Part shown: in pieces, positions 17,069-25,808 of the stretch
Layout of the letters: the number at the start of each line of letters is the position of its first letter
How positions within the stretch are numbered: position 1 is the first letter of the stretch
Program-made: the position numbers and the translations under genes
From: Haloimpatiens sp042688525
GTDB taxonomy: Bacteria > Bacillota > Clostridia > Clostridiales > Clostridiaceae
NCBI RefSeq assembly: GCF_042688525.2
Contig: NZ_JBHWAB010000001.1
Span: forward strand, 186,001-250,000
DNA: 64,000 nt
Direction: 5' to 3'
The notes under the pieces: generated by a model
The model's input: only the letters and a program-made list of their open reading frames with translations
Databases searched by the model: none
Told to the model about the DNA's origin: nothing

Positions 17069-17095
17069 AGCAGAATCAATTGATTCTGCTTTTTT
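17069..17095 (+). terminator. intrinsic terminator after secreted protein gene
   Basis: AGCAGAATCA and TGATTCTGCT form a near-perfect stem followed by TTTTTT. Confidence 0.9.
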
Positions 17096-17213
17096 ATTTA
17101 CGAAATTATAAATTTTCTAAAAAAATCGTATGTAATATATAGACCTTTGCTATTTTTATAGAATTTTTACAAATTTAAATGGGTACAATATATGTATTAC
17201 TGGAGGAATATTT

Positions 17214-18308
17214 ATGAAAGAATATATTACGAACAAACAATTTGCATTTATTCTTTTTGGAGCTATAGTTGGATATGGTGCTATAGCACTCCCAAAAAAT
17301 GTTGCACAAAAGGGAGAAAGTGGAGGATGGGTTAGTATAATTTTAGCATCATTTATAGCATGTGCCATTACATATATGAATGTGTATTTATCATATATTC
17401 ATCAAAACCAAACAATTTGTGAATATAGTAGAATATTAACAGGCAAAATAATAACCAATATATTTATTATTATATATATTATATATTTTTTCATATTTTC
17501 AACTATGCTTACTAGAAGTGCTAGTGAGGTTATAAAATTATCAATTCTTATCAAAACTCCTGTATGGGCATTATGTTTAATGTTTTTCCTAGTTGTATAT
17601 TATGCAGTTTTTAAAGGGTTTAAATGTATTGTAAGAACTTGTGAAATATATGGAATTATTACTATTGCAGCTGCTATAATAATACATTTTTCAATAATGA
17701 CACAAGGTAAAATTGTTAATATTAGACCAATATTTGAAGTGAGTGAAATACCACTTTATATAAAATCTGTAATAAGTTTAATTACACCGTTTTTAGGTAT
17801 GGAAGTACTTTTGTGTATTCCAGTTAATAGAACATATAATAAAGGAATATTCAAATACATAATTTTAATGATGTTATTTATAGGAGTTTTATATGTTTTA
17901 ATAGTAGAATCTTGTATATCAGTTATAGGTATAGATGATATTATACATTATGAAGATGCATTAGTAGCTACAATAAAAAGAGTAAGAATTCCTTATTTAG
18001 AATTTTTAGAAAGGATTGATGGTATTTTTATAATTTCTTGGGTTATGAGTGTGTTTTGCACAATTGTTTTATATGCATATGGAACAGTCTTTTTTATAGA
18101 AAAATGTTTTACCAAAGTTAATCATAAATTTGTCATTATTATAGTAATGAGTCTTTCCTTTATAGTATCTCAAATCCCAAAGACTTTTGAAGGCGTACAA
18201 AAAATAATTAAATATTCTGGGTATTATTTTGGGTTAATAGCTGCAGTATTGATACCAGCAATTTTATTAATTATTACGAAGGTGAAAAAATATGATAAAA
18301 AAATCTAG
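17214..18308 (+). CDS. spore germination receptor B subunit (GerAB-type permease)
   Basis: A 364-residue integral membrane protein of the APC-like GerAB family with about ten helices. The N-terminus (ITNKQFAFILFGAIVGYGAI) and the LARSASEVIKL-like TRSASEVIK segment after helix 3 are typical. In germinant receptors the B subunit binds the nutrient germinant in the inner spore membrane. The ribosome site GGAGGAATATTT precedes the ATG. The gene overlaps the C subunit by 17 bp. Confidence 0.93.
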   Translation: MKEYITNKQFAFILFGAIVGYGAIALPKNVAQKGESGGWVSIILASFIACAITYMNVYLSYIHQNQTICEYSRILTGKIITNIFIIIYIIYFFIFSTMLTRSASEVIKLSILIKTPVWALCLMFFLVVYYAVFKGFKCIVRTCEIYGIITIAAAIIIHFSIMTQGKIVNIRPIFEVSEIPLYIKSVISLITPFLGMEVLLCIPVNRTYNKGIFKYIILMMLFIGVLYVLIVESCISVIGIDDIIHYEDALVATIKRVRIPYLEFLERIDGIFIISWVMSVFCTIVLYAYGTVFFIEKCFTKVNHKFVIIIVMSLSFIVSQIPKTFEGVQKIIKYSGYYFGLIAAVLIPAILLIITKVKKYDKKI

Positions 18309-19434
18309 TAAATTAAGTTTAATATGTTTAATGATAATACCTTTATTTTTAACAGGTTGTTGGGATTATGAAGATGTGGATAAGAAAAGTATAGTTATTA
18401 CATTAGGAGTGGATCGTGTTAATGATGATATTGAATTCTCTACAGAAATAGCTAAATTAGGAAATCAAGCAAATGGAGGGAAACCCGAAGCGAAAAATGT
18501 ATATACAGATGTAGCATATGGAAAAAATTTTGAACAGGCAAGAGTTGATTTTAATGTTAGACGTCCATATCCCACATTTTTAGCTGCATCAAGAGCTGTT
18601 GTATTTGGAGAAAAATACGCAAAAGAAGGTATTCAACCATATTTACATAGGATTAATAGAATGTATGATTATAGAAAAACTGTTTTAGCTGTAGTGTGTC
18701 GTGGCAACCCTAAAGAATTATTTGAAACTAAAGTAGAAAATGATTTGTCAGTAGGTTTTTTAATAGAACATAATATACATTTTTTATCTAATAAAGGTAC
18801 AGCAATTTATAAAAACATAGGACAAATGCTTTCTGATATATCCTTAGGGGATGTTGGATATGTTATGCCTTACATAGGTAAAGAAGGTAAGTCCATAAAA
18901 TATCTAGGGCTTGCTGTAATGAAGGATTCAAAGTTAATAGATGTAATTAATGTAGGAGAAAGTGATGGATTATTATATCTATTGGCAAAGGAACCTAGAT
19001 TAGTTGAGGTAGTTGGTAGAGATGAAGATAATAAAAATTTGATGTCATTTGGTGTTAAAATTAAAAAAAGAAAAATAAAAACAAATTATATAAATGGAAA
19101 ACCCGTTATAAACATAAATTTAGATTTATCTACACAATTAAGATATCAGTATTATATAGAATCTTTAAGTGATAAAGATATAAAGGAATTAGAATTTTTA
19201 ATATCCCAAAAAGTTAAAAAAGACATTACTACACTTATTGATAAAAGTCAAAAGAAATATAAATGTGATATATTTGGATTTGCAAGATATTTTAGAGCTG
19301 ACAATTCTCAAAATTACAGCAAAATTAATTGGCAAAAAGAATATCCTCATGCAGAAATTAATGTTAATGTAAATACTAAAATTATTAATAAAAATCTTAA
19401 AGATCCTAATGCTAAACTTAAAAATAAGGAATGA
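18292..19434 (+). CDS. spore germination receptor C subunit (GerAC-type lipoprotein)
   Basis: A 380-residue lipoprotein. The signal ends at the lipobox TGCWDYEDVDKKS; the GCWD motif is a GerAC hallmark. The rest is the three-domain GerAC region (ITLGVDRV; FLAASRAVVFGEKYA). It anchors on the outer face of the spore inner membrane with the A and B subunits. Its start codon lies inside the end of the B gene, a sign of translational coupling. Confidence 0.93.
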   Translation: MIKKSSKLSLICLMIIPLFLTGCWDYEDVDKKSIVITLGVDRVNDDIEFSTEIAKLGNQANGGKPEAKNVYTDVAYGKNFEQARVDFNVRRPYPTFLAASRAVVFGEKYAKEGIQPYLHRINRMYDYRKTVLAVVCRGNPKELFETKVENDLSVGFLIEHNIHFLSNKGTAIYKNIGQMLSDISLGDVGYVMPYIGKEGKSIKYLGLAVMKDSKLIDVINVGESDGLLYLLAKEPRLVEVVGRDEDNKNLMSFGVKIKKRKIKTNYINGKPVININLDLSTQLRYQYYIESLSDKDIKELEFLISQKVKKDITTLIDKSQKKYKCDIFGFARYFRADNSQNYSKINWQKEYPHAEINVNVNTKIINKNLKDPNAKLKNKE

Positions 19435-19438
19435 TATT

Positions 19439-20875
19439 ATGTTTAAAGTAAAGCATAAAAATAAATATGAAGAAAAAATAGAAAAACTAAGTCAAGATAA
19501 TGTAGGAGTAACTATAAGAAAACTCTGTAATAACAAAAAAATATATGTATTATATATATCACAAATTACAGATAGGGAGAGAGTATCTAGTGATATAATA
19601 AAACCTATATTACAATATAGTTGTGAAGAAAATTTAACAATAGACATCATTTCGAAGTCAGTTATATATATGGATGATATCGATATTGATAATGATGAAA
19701 ACAAAATAGAAGACTATATTTTAAAAGGCAAGTCTATTATCATAATTGATGATGAGGATGAATATATTATTGCTAATACTTATAAAGTAGAAAAAAGAGG
19801 TATAGAAGGTCCTCAAATACAAAATTTGCTAAGAGGTCCTAGAGATGCTTTTACAGAAAATTTTGAAACAAATTTGTCATTGATACGTTACAGAATTAAA
19901 GATTCATCACTTAGAATTGATACATATAGTATAGGAGAAAGGACAAAAACAAGTATAGCAGTAGTTTATTTAAAAGATGTTACTAACCCTAGATATGTAA
20001 ATGAAATAGAAAAAAGATTAAAAAAAATAAAAACAGATGGTATTTTTGAATCAGGATATATTGAAAAATTTATTTTCAAAGATAATTATGGAATATTTCC
20101 TAGAGCTGGCATGGTTGAAAGGTCAGATGCAGCCTGTGCAAATTTATTGAAAGGTAAAATTTGCATTATAATTGAGGGTAGTAATTTTGGATTAGTAGTT
20201 CCTCAAAATTTTGGAGAATTTTTAGATGCAGGTGATAATCATTACGAGAATACATATGTATCAGTAATTTCTAAAGTTTTAAGGATAATTGCATTAGGAA
20301 TGTCTTTAGTATTATCTTCTTTATATGTTGCTCTGGTTAGTTTTAACCCAGATGTTCTTCCAGGGACATACATAGTAGTTCTAGCAAGTTCTAGAGTAAC
20401 AGTTCCTGTTAATGCATTATTAGAGGTTACACTTATGGAAGTAGTAACAGACATACTTAAAGAATCCAGTATAAGACTTCCCAAACCAATAGGGCCTGCA
20501 ATAAGTATAGTAGGAACTATTGTTATTGGTCAGGCAGCAGTAAGTGCAGGAGTGGTTAGCTCTCTTACTGTCATTATTATTTCGTTATCAACAATGACTT
20601 CTTTTGCAGCACCAGATTATACAATTACTAGTCCTATTAGTTTATTAAAATATGTATTAATCTTTATAACTGGAGTTTTTGGATTGTTTGGTTTTGTCAT
20701 AGGATTTACTTTCATAGTAATAAATGTAACTTCTATTGAGAGCTTAGAGGTACCATATACTGCGCCAATAGCTCCATTAAATCTAAAAGATTTAAAAAAT
20801 TGTATTCTTAGTGATATTACTAAAGAAAAAGAAAGACCTAGTTTTTTTAAAACTAAGGACAAAAAGAAACAATAG
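19439..20875 (+). CDS. spore germination receptor A subunit (GerAA-type)
   Basis: The start is set at 19439 (MFKVKHKNKYEE) because AAGGAATGAT lies just upstream. The frame is open for 10 more codons, overlapping the C gene. The 478-residue protein has a soluble N-terminal half with the EGPQIQNLLRGPRDAFTENF motif. It is followed by a membrane region from about residue 270 (NPDVLPGTYIVVLASSRVTV; LPKPIGPAISIVGTIVIGQA). The gene order B-C-A differs from the classical A-B-C order of Bacillus gerA. Confidence 0.93.
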   Translation: MFKVKHKNKYEEKIEKLSQDNVGVTIRKLCNNKKIYVLYISQITDRERVSSDIIKPILQYSCEENLTIDIISKSVIYMDDIDIDNDENKIEDYILKGKSIIIIDDEDEYIIANTYKVEKRGIEGPQIQNLLRGPRDAFTENFETNLSLIRYRIKDSSLRIDTYSIGERTKTSIAVVYLKDVTNPRYVNEIEKRLKKIKTDGIFESGYIEKFIFKDNYGIFPRAGMVERSDAACANLLKGKICIIIEGSNFGLVVPQNFGEFLDAGDNHYENTYVSVISKVLRIIALGMSLVLSSLYVALVSFNPDVLPGTYIVVLASSRVTVPVNALLEVTLMEVVTDILKESSIRLPKPIGPAISIVGTIVIGQAAVSAGVVSSLTVIIISLSTMTSFAAPDYTITSPISLLKYVLIFITGVFGLFGFVIGFTFIVINVTSIESLEVPYTAPIAPLNLKDLKNCILSDITKEKERPSFFKTKDKKKQ

Positions 20876-20914
20876 TAAAAAAATTATTACTTATGGAAAA
20901 AATAAAAAATACTA

Positions 20915-20943
20915 TTGACATTATTTATTTAAAGTGTTACATT
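20915..20943 (+). promoter_or_regulatory. sigma-A-type promoter of the riboflavin operon
   Basis: TTGACA (20915-20920), a 17-bp spacer and TACATT (20938-20943) lie just upstream of the FMN riboswitch. Confidence 0.65.
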
Positions 20944-20965
20944 TGAGTTGACAATAGAATATTAA

Positions 20966-21085
20966 TTAAGACCTTCAGGGCAGGGTGAAATTCCCGATCG
21001 GCGGTAAAGTCCGCAAGTCATTTTATGGCTGACTTGGTTAGAGTCCAAGACCGACAGTATAGTCTGGATGGAAGAAGGAATAGTG
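20966..21085 (+). ncRNA. FMN riboswitch (RFN element)
   Basis: All RFN landmarks are present in order: AGACCTTCAGGGCAGGGTGA, TTCCCGATCGGCGGTAAAGT, the AGTCCGC region, a variable hairpin (AAGTCA/TGACTT), GAGTCCAAGACCGACAGTAT and TCTGGATGGAAGAAGGA. It senses FMN and lowers riboflavin gene expression. It sits before ribD with a terminator at 21152 between them, so control is by premature termination. Confidence 0.97.
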
Positions 21086-21151
21086 TTTAATTATGTATCA
21101 TATAAATATTTTTATGTGATGCTAGTTTAAGTGCAATTTAATTTTGTTAAA

Positions 21152-21184
21152 AAACCCTGAAGATATAATCTTCAGGGTTTTATT
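21152..21184 (+). terminator. riboswitch-controlled terminator
   Basis: AAACCCTGAAGAT and ATCTTCAGGGTTT form a strong stem followed by TTATT. The 5' arm CCCTGAAG is complementary to the CTTCAGGG of the aptamer's first stem. An alternative pairing between aptamer and terminator is therefore possible. Confidence 0.85.
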
Positions 21185-21333
21185 AATGTTTTAACAGATT
21201 ATTTTGGATATTAATTTACAAGTCAAATTATCACTTCTATAAACACATTATACTTTTTCCATGAATTTAACATTTAAAATAGAACTTTTGTAAATAATAA
21301 ATATTAAAGCTTAATTAGAAATGGGGTGAGTAA

Positions 21334-22434
21334 TTGGATACCCAATATATGAAAAGAGCCATTCAATTATCTAAAGAAGGTATAGGGTATACTAGTCCAA
21401 ATCCATTAGTAGGTGCTGTTATTGTAAAAAATCAAAAGATAATAGGTGAAGGATATCATGAATTCTACGGAGGTGCTCACGCAGAAGTAAATGCATTTAA
21501 TAATGCATCTACAGATGTAAAAGGAGCAACTATGTACGTTACATTAGAGCCGTGTTCGCATTATGGAAAGACTCCACCTTGCGCAAAATCAATAGTAGAG
21601 AAGGGGATATCAAAAGTTGTCATAGGCATGAAAGATCCAAATCCACTTGTTTCTGGTAAAGGCATAGAAATTTTGAAAAGTAATGGGATAGAGGTTGTAA
21701 CTGGTGTATTAGAAGAAGAAATAAAAAAGTTAAATGAAATTTTTATAAAGTATATAATGACTAATATTCCATTTTGTATTTTAAAAACTGCTATGACTTT
21801 AGATGGCAAAATATGCACAAAAACAGGAGATTCAAAGTGGATATCTAATGAAAAATCAAGAGAATATGTTCATAAATTAAGACATAGAGTATCAGGTATT
21901 ATGGTTGGTATTGGAACTGTGCTTGAAGATAATCCATCTTTAACTACACGATTACAAGGTGTAAAAGTAAGTGATCCTACAAGAATAATAGTGGATACTT
22001 CTGCAAGAATACCTCTAGAATCAAAAGTTTTAAATTTAGAGTCAAAGTCAAAAACAATAATTGCTACTACGGAAATGGCTTATAAAGATAAGTTAGATGC
22101 AATTAAACAAAAGGGAGCGGAAATAATAATTACACCATTAAAAAATGGAAAAGTTGATTTACAGTATTTAATAAAAGAATTAGGTAAAAGAAACGTTGAT
22201 AGTATTTTATTAGAAGGTGGAGGACAACTTAATTACAGTGCATTAAATGAAGAAGTTGTTGATAAAGTTATTTCTTTTATTTCTCCTAAAATTATAGGGG
22301 GAACTGGCAGTAAGACTCCAGTTGGAGGAGATGGAAAAGAAAAAATTAAAGATGCATTTATGTTGAAAGACATTAAGTTAATAAAATTTAATGAAGATAT
22401 TATGATAGAAGGTTATTTGAGAAAGGGAGAATAA
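21334..22434 (+). CDS. ribD: bifunctional diaminohydroxyphosphoribosylaminopyrimidine deaminase / reductase
   Basis: The product is 366 residues. The N-terminal zinc deaminase shows HAEVNAF and PCSHYGKTPPCAKSI. The C-terminal NADPH reductase begins around ILKTAMTLDGKI and includes EGGGQLNYSAL. It carries out the second and third steps of riboflavin synthesis. A TTG start at 21334 is chosen because GGGGTGAG lies just upstream; an ATG five codons later has no site. It is the first gene after the FMN riboswitch. Confidence 0.95.
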   Translation: MDTQYMKRAIQLSKEGIGYTSPNPLVGAVIVKNQKIIGEGYHEFYGGAHAEVNAFNNASTDVKGATMYVTLEPCSHYGKTPPCAKSIVEKGISKVVIGMKDPNPLVSGKGIEILKSNGIEVVTGVLEEEIKKLNEIFIKYIMTNIPFCILKTAMTLDGKICTKTGDSKWISNEKSREYVHKLRHRVSGIMVGIGTVLEDNPSLTTRLQGVKVSDPTRIIVDTSARIPLESKVLNLESKSKTIIATTEMAYKDKLDAIKQKGAEIIITPLKNGKVDLQYLIKELGKRNVDSILLEGGGQLNYSALNEEVVDKVISFISPKIIGGTGSKTPVGGDGKEKIKDAFMLKDIKLIKFNEDIMIEGYLRKGE

Positions 22435-22440
22435 ATTAAG

Positions 22441-23091
22441 GTGTTTACAGGATTAGTTGAGGAAATAGGAGTTGTTGAATCTATAAGAAAAGGTTTAAAG
22501 TCAGCGCAAATTAATATAAAAGCTAAGAATATATTAGAAGGTATAAAATTAGGAGACAGCATAAGCACAAATGGAGTATGTCTTACAGTAACAGCTTTTA
22601 CTAGTAATAGTTTTTGTGTAGATGTAATGCCCGAAACAATGAGAAGAAGCAATTTGAAAAATCTAAAAAAAGGAAGCAAAGTTAATTTAGAAAGAGCTTT
22701 AAAATCAGGAGATAGATTTGGAGGACATATTGTTTCTGGACATATTGATGGAATAGGTATTATCAAAAGTTTTGATAAAGAAGATAACGCAATATGGGTT
22801 ACAGTTGAAGCTTCAAAAAACATATTGAAGTACATAGTTAATAAAGGTTCTATTGCAATAGATGGTATTAGTTTAACAGTAGCTTATGCAGATAATGAAA
22901 TTTTTAAAGTTTCAATTATACCTCATACAAAAGAAGAGACCACTCTTATATCAAAAAAAGTTGGATGTGAAGTTAATTTAGAATGTGATGTGGTAGGTAA
23001 ATATATTGAAAGACTTATGTGTTTTAAAGATAGTAATGTAACTAAAAAAAGTATAGATATTGATTTACTCAAAGAAAATGGTTTTATTTAA
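22441..23091 (+). CDS. ribE: riboflavin synthase, alpha chain
   Basis: The GTG start at 22441 begins the invariant MFTGLVEEIG. Two lumazine-binding barrels follow, each with its SIxxNGVCLTV / SIAIDGISLTV segment. The first half includes FGGHIVSGHIDG. It dismutates two 6,7-dimethyl-8-ribityllumazine molecules to riboflavin. The gene starts 6 bp after ribD. Confidence 0.95.
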   Translation: MFTGLVEEIGVVESIRKGLKSAQINIKAKNILEGIKLGDSISTNGVCLTVTAFTSNSFCVDVMPETMRRSNLKNLKKGSKVNLERALKSGDRFGGHIVSGHIDGIGIIKSFDKEDNAIWVTVEASKNILKYIVNKGSIAIDGISLTVAYADNEIFKVSIIPHTKEETTLISKKVGCEVNLECDVVGKYIERLMCFKDSNVTKKSIDIDLLKENGFI

Positions 23092-23118
23092 AAAATATGA
23101 AGAATGTGGGGTGTAAGT

Positions 23119-24318
23119 ATGTATAAATTCAATACTATTGAAGAAGCTATACAAGATATAAAAGAAGGTAAAATGATTGTAGTTGTTGATGATGAAAATA
23201 GAGAAAACGAAGGAGACCTTATTATGGCAGCAGAAAAGGCTACTCCTGAAACTGTAAATTTTATGACTAAATATGCAAGGGGACTTATATGTGTACCTAT
23301 GACTAAAGATAGATTAAATGATTTAGAAATATATCCAATGGTAGATGTGAATACAGATCCTAAAGAAACTGCATTTACAGTATCTGTTGATTCTGTTGAA
23401 GCTACTACAGGTATATCAGCAGCTGAAAGGGCTATGACTATATCTAGACTTATAAGTCCAAAGGCAACACCAAAAGATTTTAGTAGACCTGGACATATAT
23501 TTCCATTAGCAGCTAGAGAGGGAGGAGTATTAAAAAGAGCTGGTCATACAGAATCGGCTGTAGATTTAGCAAAGTTAGCAGGTCTATATCCAGCAGGAGT
23601 AATATGTGAAATTATGAATGAAGATGGTACTATGGCAAGAGTACCTCAACTTATGGAATACGTAAAAGAGCATAATTTAAAGATAATAACTGTAGCAGAG
23701 CTAATTGCTTATAGAAGAAAAAATGAATGTTTAGTAGAAAAAGTGGCTGAAGCAGATATGCCTACAAAGCATGGTCAATTCAGAATTATGGGATATATAA
23801 ACAAACTTAATGGTGAACATCATGTTGCACTAGTAAAAGGAAATGTTTTAGATGAAGAACCTGTACTTGTAAGAGTACATTCAGAATGTCTTACAGGAGA
23901 TGCTTTTGATTCTCTTAGATGTGATTGTGGAGAACAACTAGCAGCTGCAATGGAGAAAGTAGAAAATGAAGGAAGAGGAATAGTGTTATATATGCGTCAA
24001 GAAGGAAGAGGAATAGGATTGATAAATAAAATCAAAGCCTATGAATTACAAGATAAAGGCATGGATACAGTTGAAGCAAATATAGCATTAGGTTTTCCAG
24101 AAGATTTAAGAGATTATGGTATAGGGGCTCAAATACTAGCGGATTTAGGAGTAAAAAAAGTAAGGCTTATGACTAATAATCCTAAAAAGGTATCAGGTAT
24201 ATCTGGATATGGAATAGAAATAGTTGAAAGAGTACCAATAGAAATGGAATGTAATGAAAAAAACAAATTTTATTTAGAAACTAAAAAAGAAAAGATGGGA
24301 CACATACTTGATTTATAA
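23119..24318 (+). CDS. ribBA: bifunctional DHBP synthase / GTP cyclohydrolase II
   Basis: The start is at 23119 behind GGGGTG. The first domain (1-200) is 3,4-dihydroxy-2-butanone 4-phosphate synthase with DDENRENEGDL and the RPGHIFPLAA/RAGHTESAVD segments. The second is GTP cyclohydrolase II with the zinc Cys cluster CLTGDAFDSLRCDCGEQL and RQEGRGIGL. It supplies both entry substrates of riboflavin synthesis. Third gene of the operon. Confidence 0.96.
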   Translation: MYKFNTIEEAIQDIKEGKMIVVVDDENRENEGDLIMAAEKATPETVNFMTKYARGLICVPMTKDRLNDLEIYPMVDVNTDPKETAFTVSVDSVEATTGISAAERAMTISRLISPKATPKDFSRPGHIFPLAAREGGVLKRAGHTESAVDLAKLAGLYPAGVICEIMNEDGTMARVPQLMEYVKEHNLKIITVAELIAYRRKNECLVEKVAEADMPTKHGQFRIMGYINKLNGEHHVALVKGNVLDEEPVLVRVHSECLTGDAFDSLRCDCGEQLAAAMEKVENEGRGIVLYMRQEGRGIGLINKIKAYELQDKGMDTVEANIALGFPEDLRDYGIGAQILADLGVKKVRLMTNNPKKVSGISGYGIEIVERVPIEMECNEKNKFYLETKKEKMGHILDL

Positions 24319-24332
24319 GGAGGAAGTGTAAA

Positions 24333-24794
24333 ATGAAAGTATATGAAGGAAAGTTAATAGCAAAAGAATTAAAATTTGGTATAGTAGTTGGTAGATTTAA
24401 TGAGTTTATAGGAAGTAAACTTTTATCTGGGGCCATAGATGCATTAAAAAGACATGGTGCTAAAGAAGAAGATATAGAAATTACGTGGGTTCCAGGAGCT
24501 TTTGAAATACCACTTATGGCTAAAAAAATGGCAAAAGCTAATAAATATGATGCTGTAATTTGTTTAGGTGCAGTAATAAGAGGTGCAACTTCTCATTTTG
24601 ATTATGTTTCTAATGAAGTTTCTAAAGGTATTGCAAGTGTTTCTTTAGAAACAGAGGTACCAGTAATATTTGGAGTTCTTACAACAGATAGTATAGAACA
24701 AGCTATTGAAAGGGCAGGTACAAAAGCAGGCAACAAAGGATATGAATCAGGTGTAACTGCTATTGAAATGGCAAATTTATTAAAGGAATTTTAA
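24333..24794 (+). CDS. ribH: 6,7-dimethyl-8-ribityllumazine synthase
   Basis: The 153-residue product starts behind AAGGAGGAAGTG. It has the FGIVVGRFNEFI start, the WVPGAFEIPL substrate loop, and LGAVIRGATSHFDYV with the catalytic His. It condenses the pyrimidine and the four-carbon phosphate to lumazine. Fourth gene of the operon, 14 bp after ribBA. Confidence 0.96.
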   Translation: MKVYEGKLIAKELKFGIVVGRFNEFIGSKLLSGAIDALKRHGAKEEDIEITWVPGAFEIPLMAKKMAKANKYDAVICLGAVIRGATSHFDYVSNEVSKGIASVSLETEVPVIFGVLTTDSIEQAIERAGTKAGNKGYESGVTAIEMANLLKEF

Positions 24795-24797
24795 TAG

Positions 24798-25457
24798 ATG
24801 GAAAGATTTAAAAATGTAAAGACAATATTTTTTGATTATGATGGTACATTACATAATAGTATCAAAATATATGCTCCTGCTTTTAGAAAAGCATATGAGC
24901 ATTTGATTTCAAACAACATTGTAGAATCTAAAGAATTTAGTGAAGAAGAAATCTCTTATTGGTTAGGTTTTAGTAGTAAAGATATGTGGAAAAATTTCAT
25001 GCCTGATTTAGAGGAAAATATAAAAAATGAATGTAGTAGTATGATAGGAAAAGAAATGACTAAGCTTATATCAGAAAATAAAGCAGTTTTATATGAAGGT
25101 GCATTAGAAACATTAGAATATTTAAAAAAAAGAGGATATAATTTAATATTTATAAGTAATTGTGGTAAATACTATAGAGATATGGCAAGAGATAAATTTA
25201 AACTTAATAATTATTTTAATGATATGATCTGTAGTGAAGAGTATGATTTTATTCCTAAATATGAAATATTGAATAAAGTAAAATCTAAGTATTCTAATGA
25301 TATGGTAATCATAGGAGATAGAATTCATGATATAGAGGCAGGAAGAAAAAACGAAATATATACAATAGGTTGTGAGTATGGTTTTGCACAAAAGGACGAA
25401 CTAAAAGATACGGATTTGAATATTAAGGACATAAGAGAGCTTAAAAAAATATTTTAG
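24798..25457 (+). CDS. HAD-family phosphatase, candidate for the riboflavin-pathway dephosphorylation
   Basis: The 219-residue HAD hydrolase starts 3 bp after ribH. Motif I is FFDYDGTLHNS (both Asp present), motif II is IFISNCGK, and motif IV is VIIGDRIHDIEAGRKN with its acidic pair. A cap domain lies between motifs I and II. HAD enzymes are known to dephosphorylate 5-amino-6-ribitylamino-uracil 5'-phosphate, the step lacking a dedicated rib gene. Its place in this operon suggests that role; this is inference. Confidence 0.85.
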   Translation: MERFKNVKTIFFDYDGTLHNSIKIYAPAFRKAYEHLISNNIVESKEFSEEEISYWLGFSSKDMWKNFMPDLEENIKNECSSMIGKEMTKLISENKAVLYEGALETLEYLKKRGYNLIFISNCGKYYRDMARDKFKLNNYFNDMICSEEYDFIPKYEILNKVKSKYSNDMVIIGDRIHDIEAGRKNEIYTIGCEYGFAQKDELKDTDLNIKDIRELKKIF

Positions 25458-25513
25458 AGTTATATCTAATGTTATGTAAAATCAATAATTTGTTAAAATG
25501 CATTCTAATGTAA

Positions 25514-25557
25514 AAAACCTAAAAGATTGATAATTTCATCAATCTTTTAGGTTTTTT
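25514..25557 (+). terminator. terminator of the riboflavin operon
   Basis: AACCTAAAAGATTGA and TCAATCTTTTAGGTT form a 15-bp stem followed by TTTTT. Confidence 0.93.
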
Positions 25558-25622
25558 CACTATAAGTATCAAGTTGAATAGGATATTTTAGTATGTTATA
25601 CTTAAGTCAATTGAATATAACA

Positions 25623-25663
25623 AAGACAGTTCGTGTACCATCCTGTCTATAAATAAAACTAGG
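25623..25663 (+). ncRNA. preQ1 class I riboswitch
   Basis: GACAG / CTGTC closes a hairpin with loop TTCGTGTACCATC. It is followed by the A-rich tail ATAAATAAAACTAGGG, which folds back in the H-type pseudoknot of preQ1-I aptamers. It is followed by an intrinsic terminator (25668) and by queuosine-precursor genes. This fits a switch that shuts the operon off when preQ1 is present. Confidence 0.88.
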
Positions 25664-25667
25664 GCGA

Positions 25668-25757
25668 ACTACCGGCTTAGGTAGTTTTTTTATTTATAGG
25701 GCAGTTATGCCCTTTTTTATTTTGATTTTATTTATGGGCATTTAATGCCTTTTTTTG
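25668..25757 (+). terminator. three consecutive intrinsic terminators in the preQ1 leader
   Basis: ACTACC/GGTAGT plus TTTTTTT (25669-25690) is the expression platform next to the aptamer. GGGCAGTTATGCCC plus TTTTTT (25699-25718) and GGGCATTTAATGCC plus TTTTTTT (25736-25757) are two further short terminator-like hairpins before the first gene. Confidence 0.75.
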
Positions 25758-25808
25758 TTTATAAAAAATAATATTTTAAATACAATTTAATTTATTTCGG
25801 AGGTAAAA

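Noticed and set aside
22413..22835. Frame of 140 codons antisense to ribE
   Set aside because: Shadow of ribE with no ribosome site.
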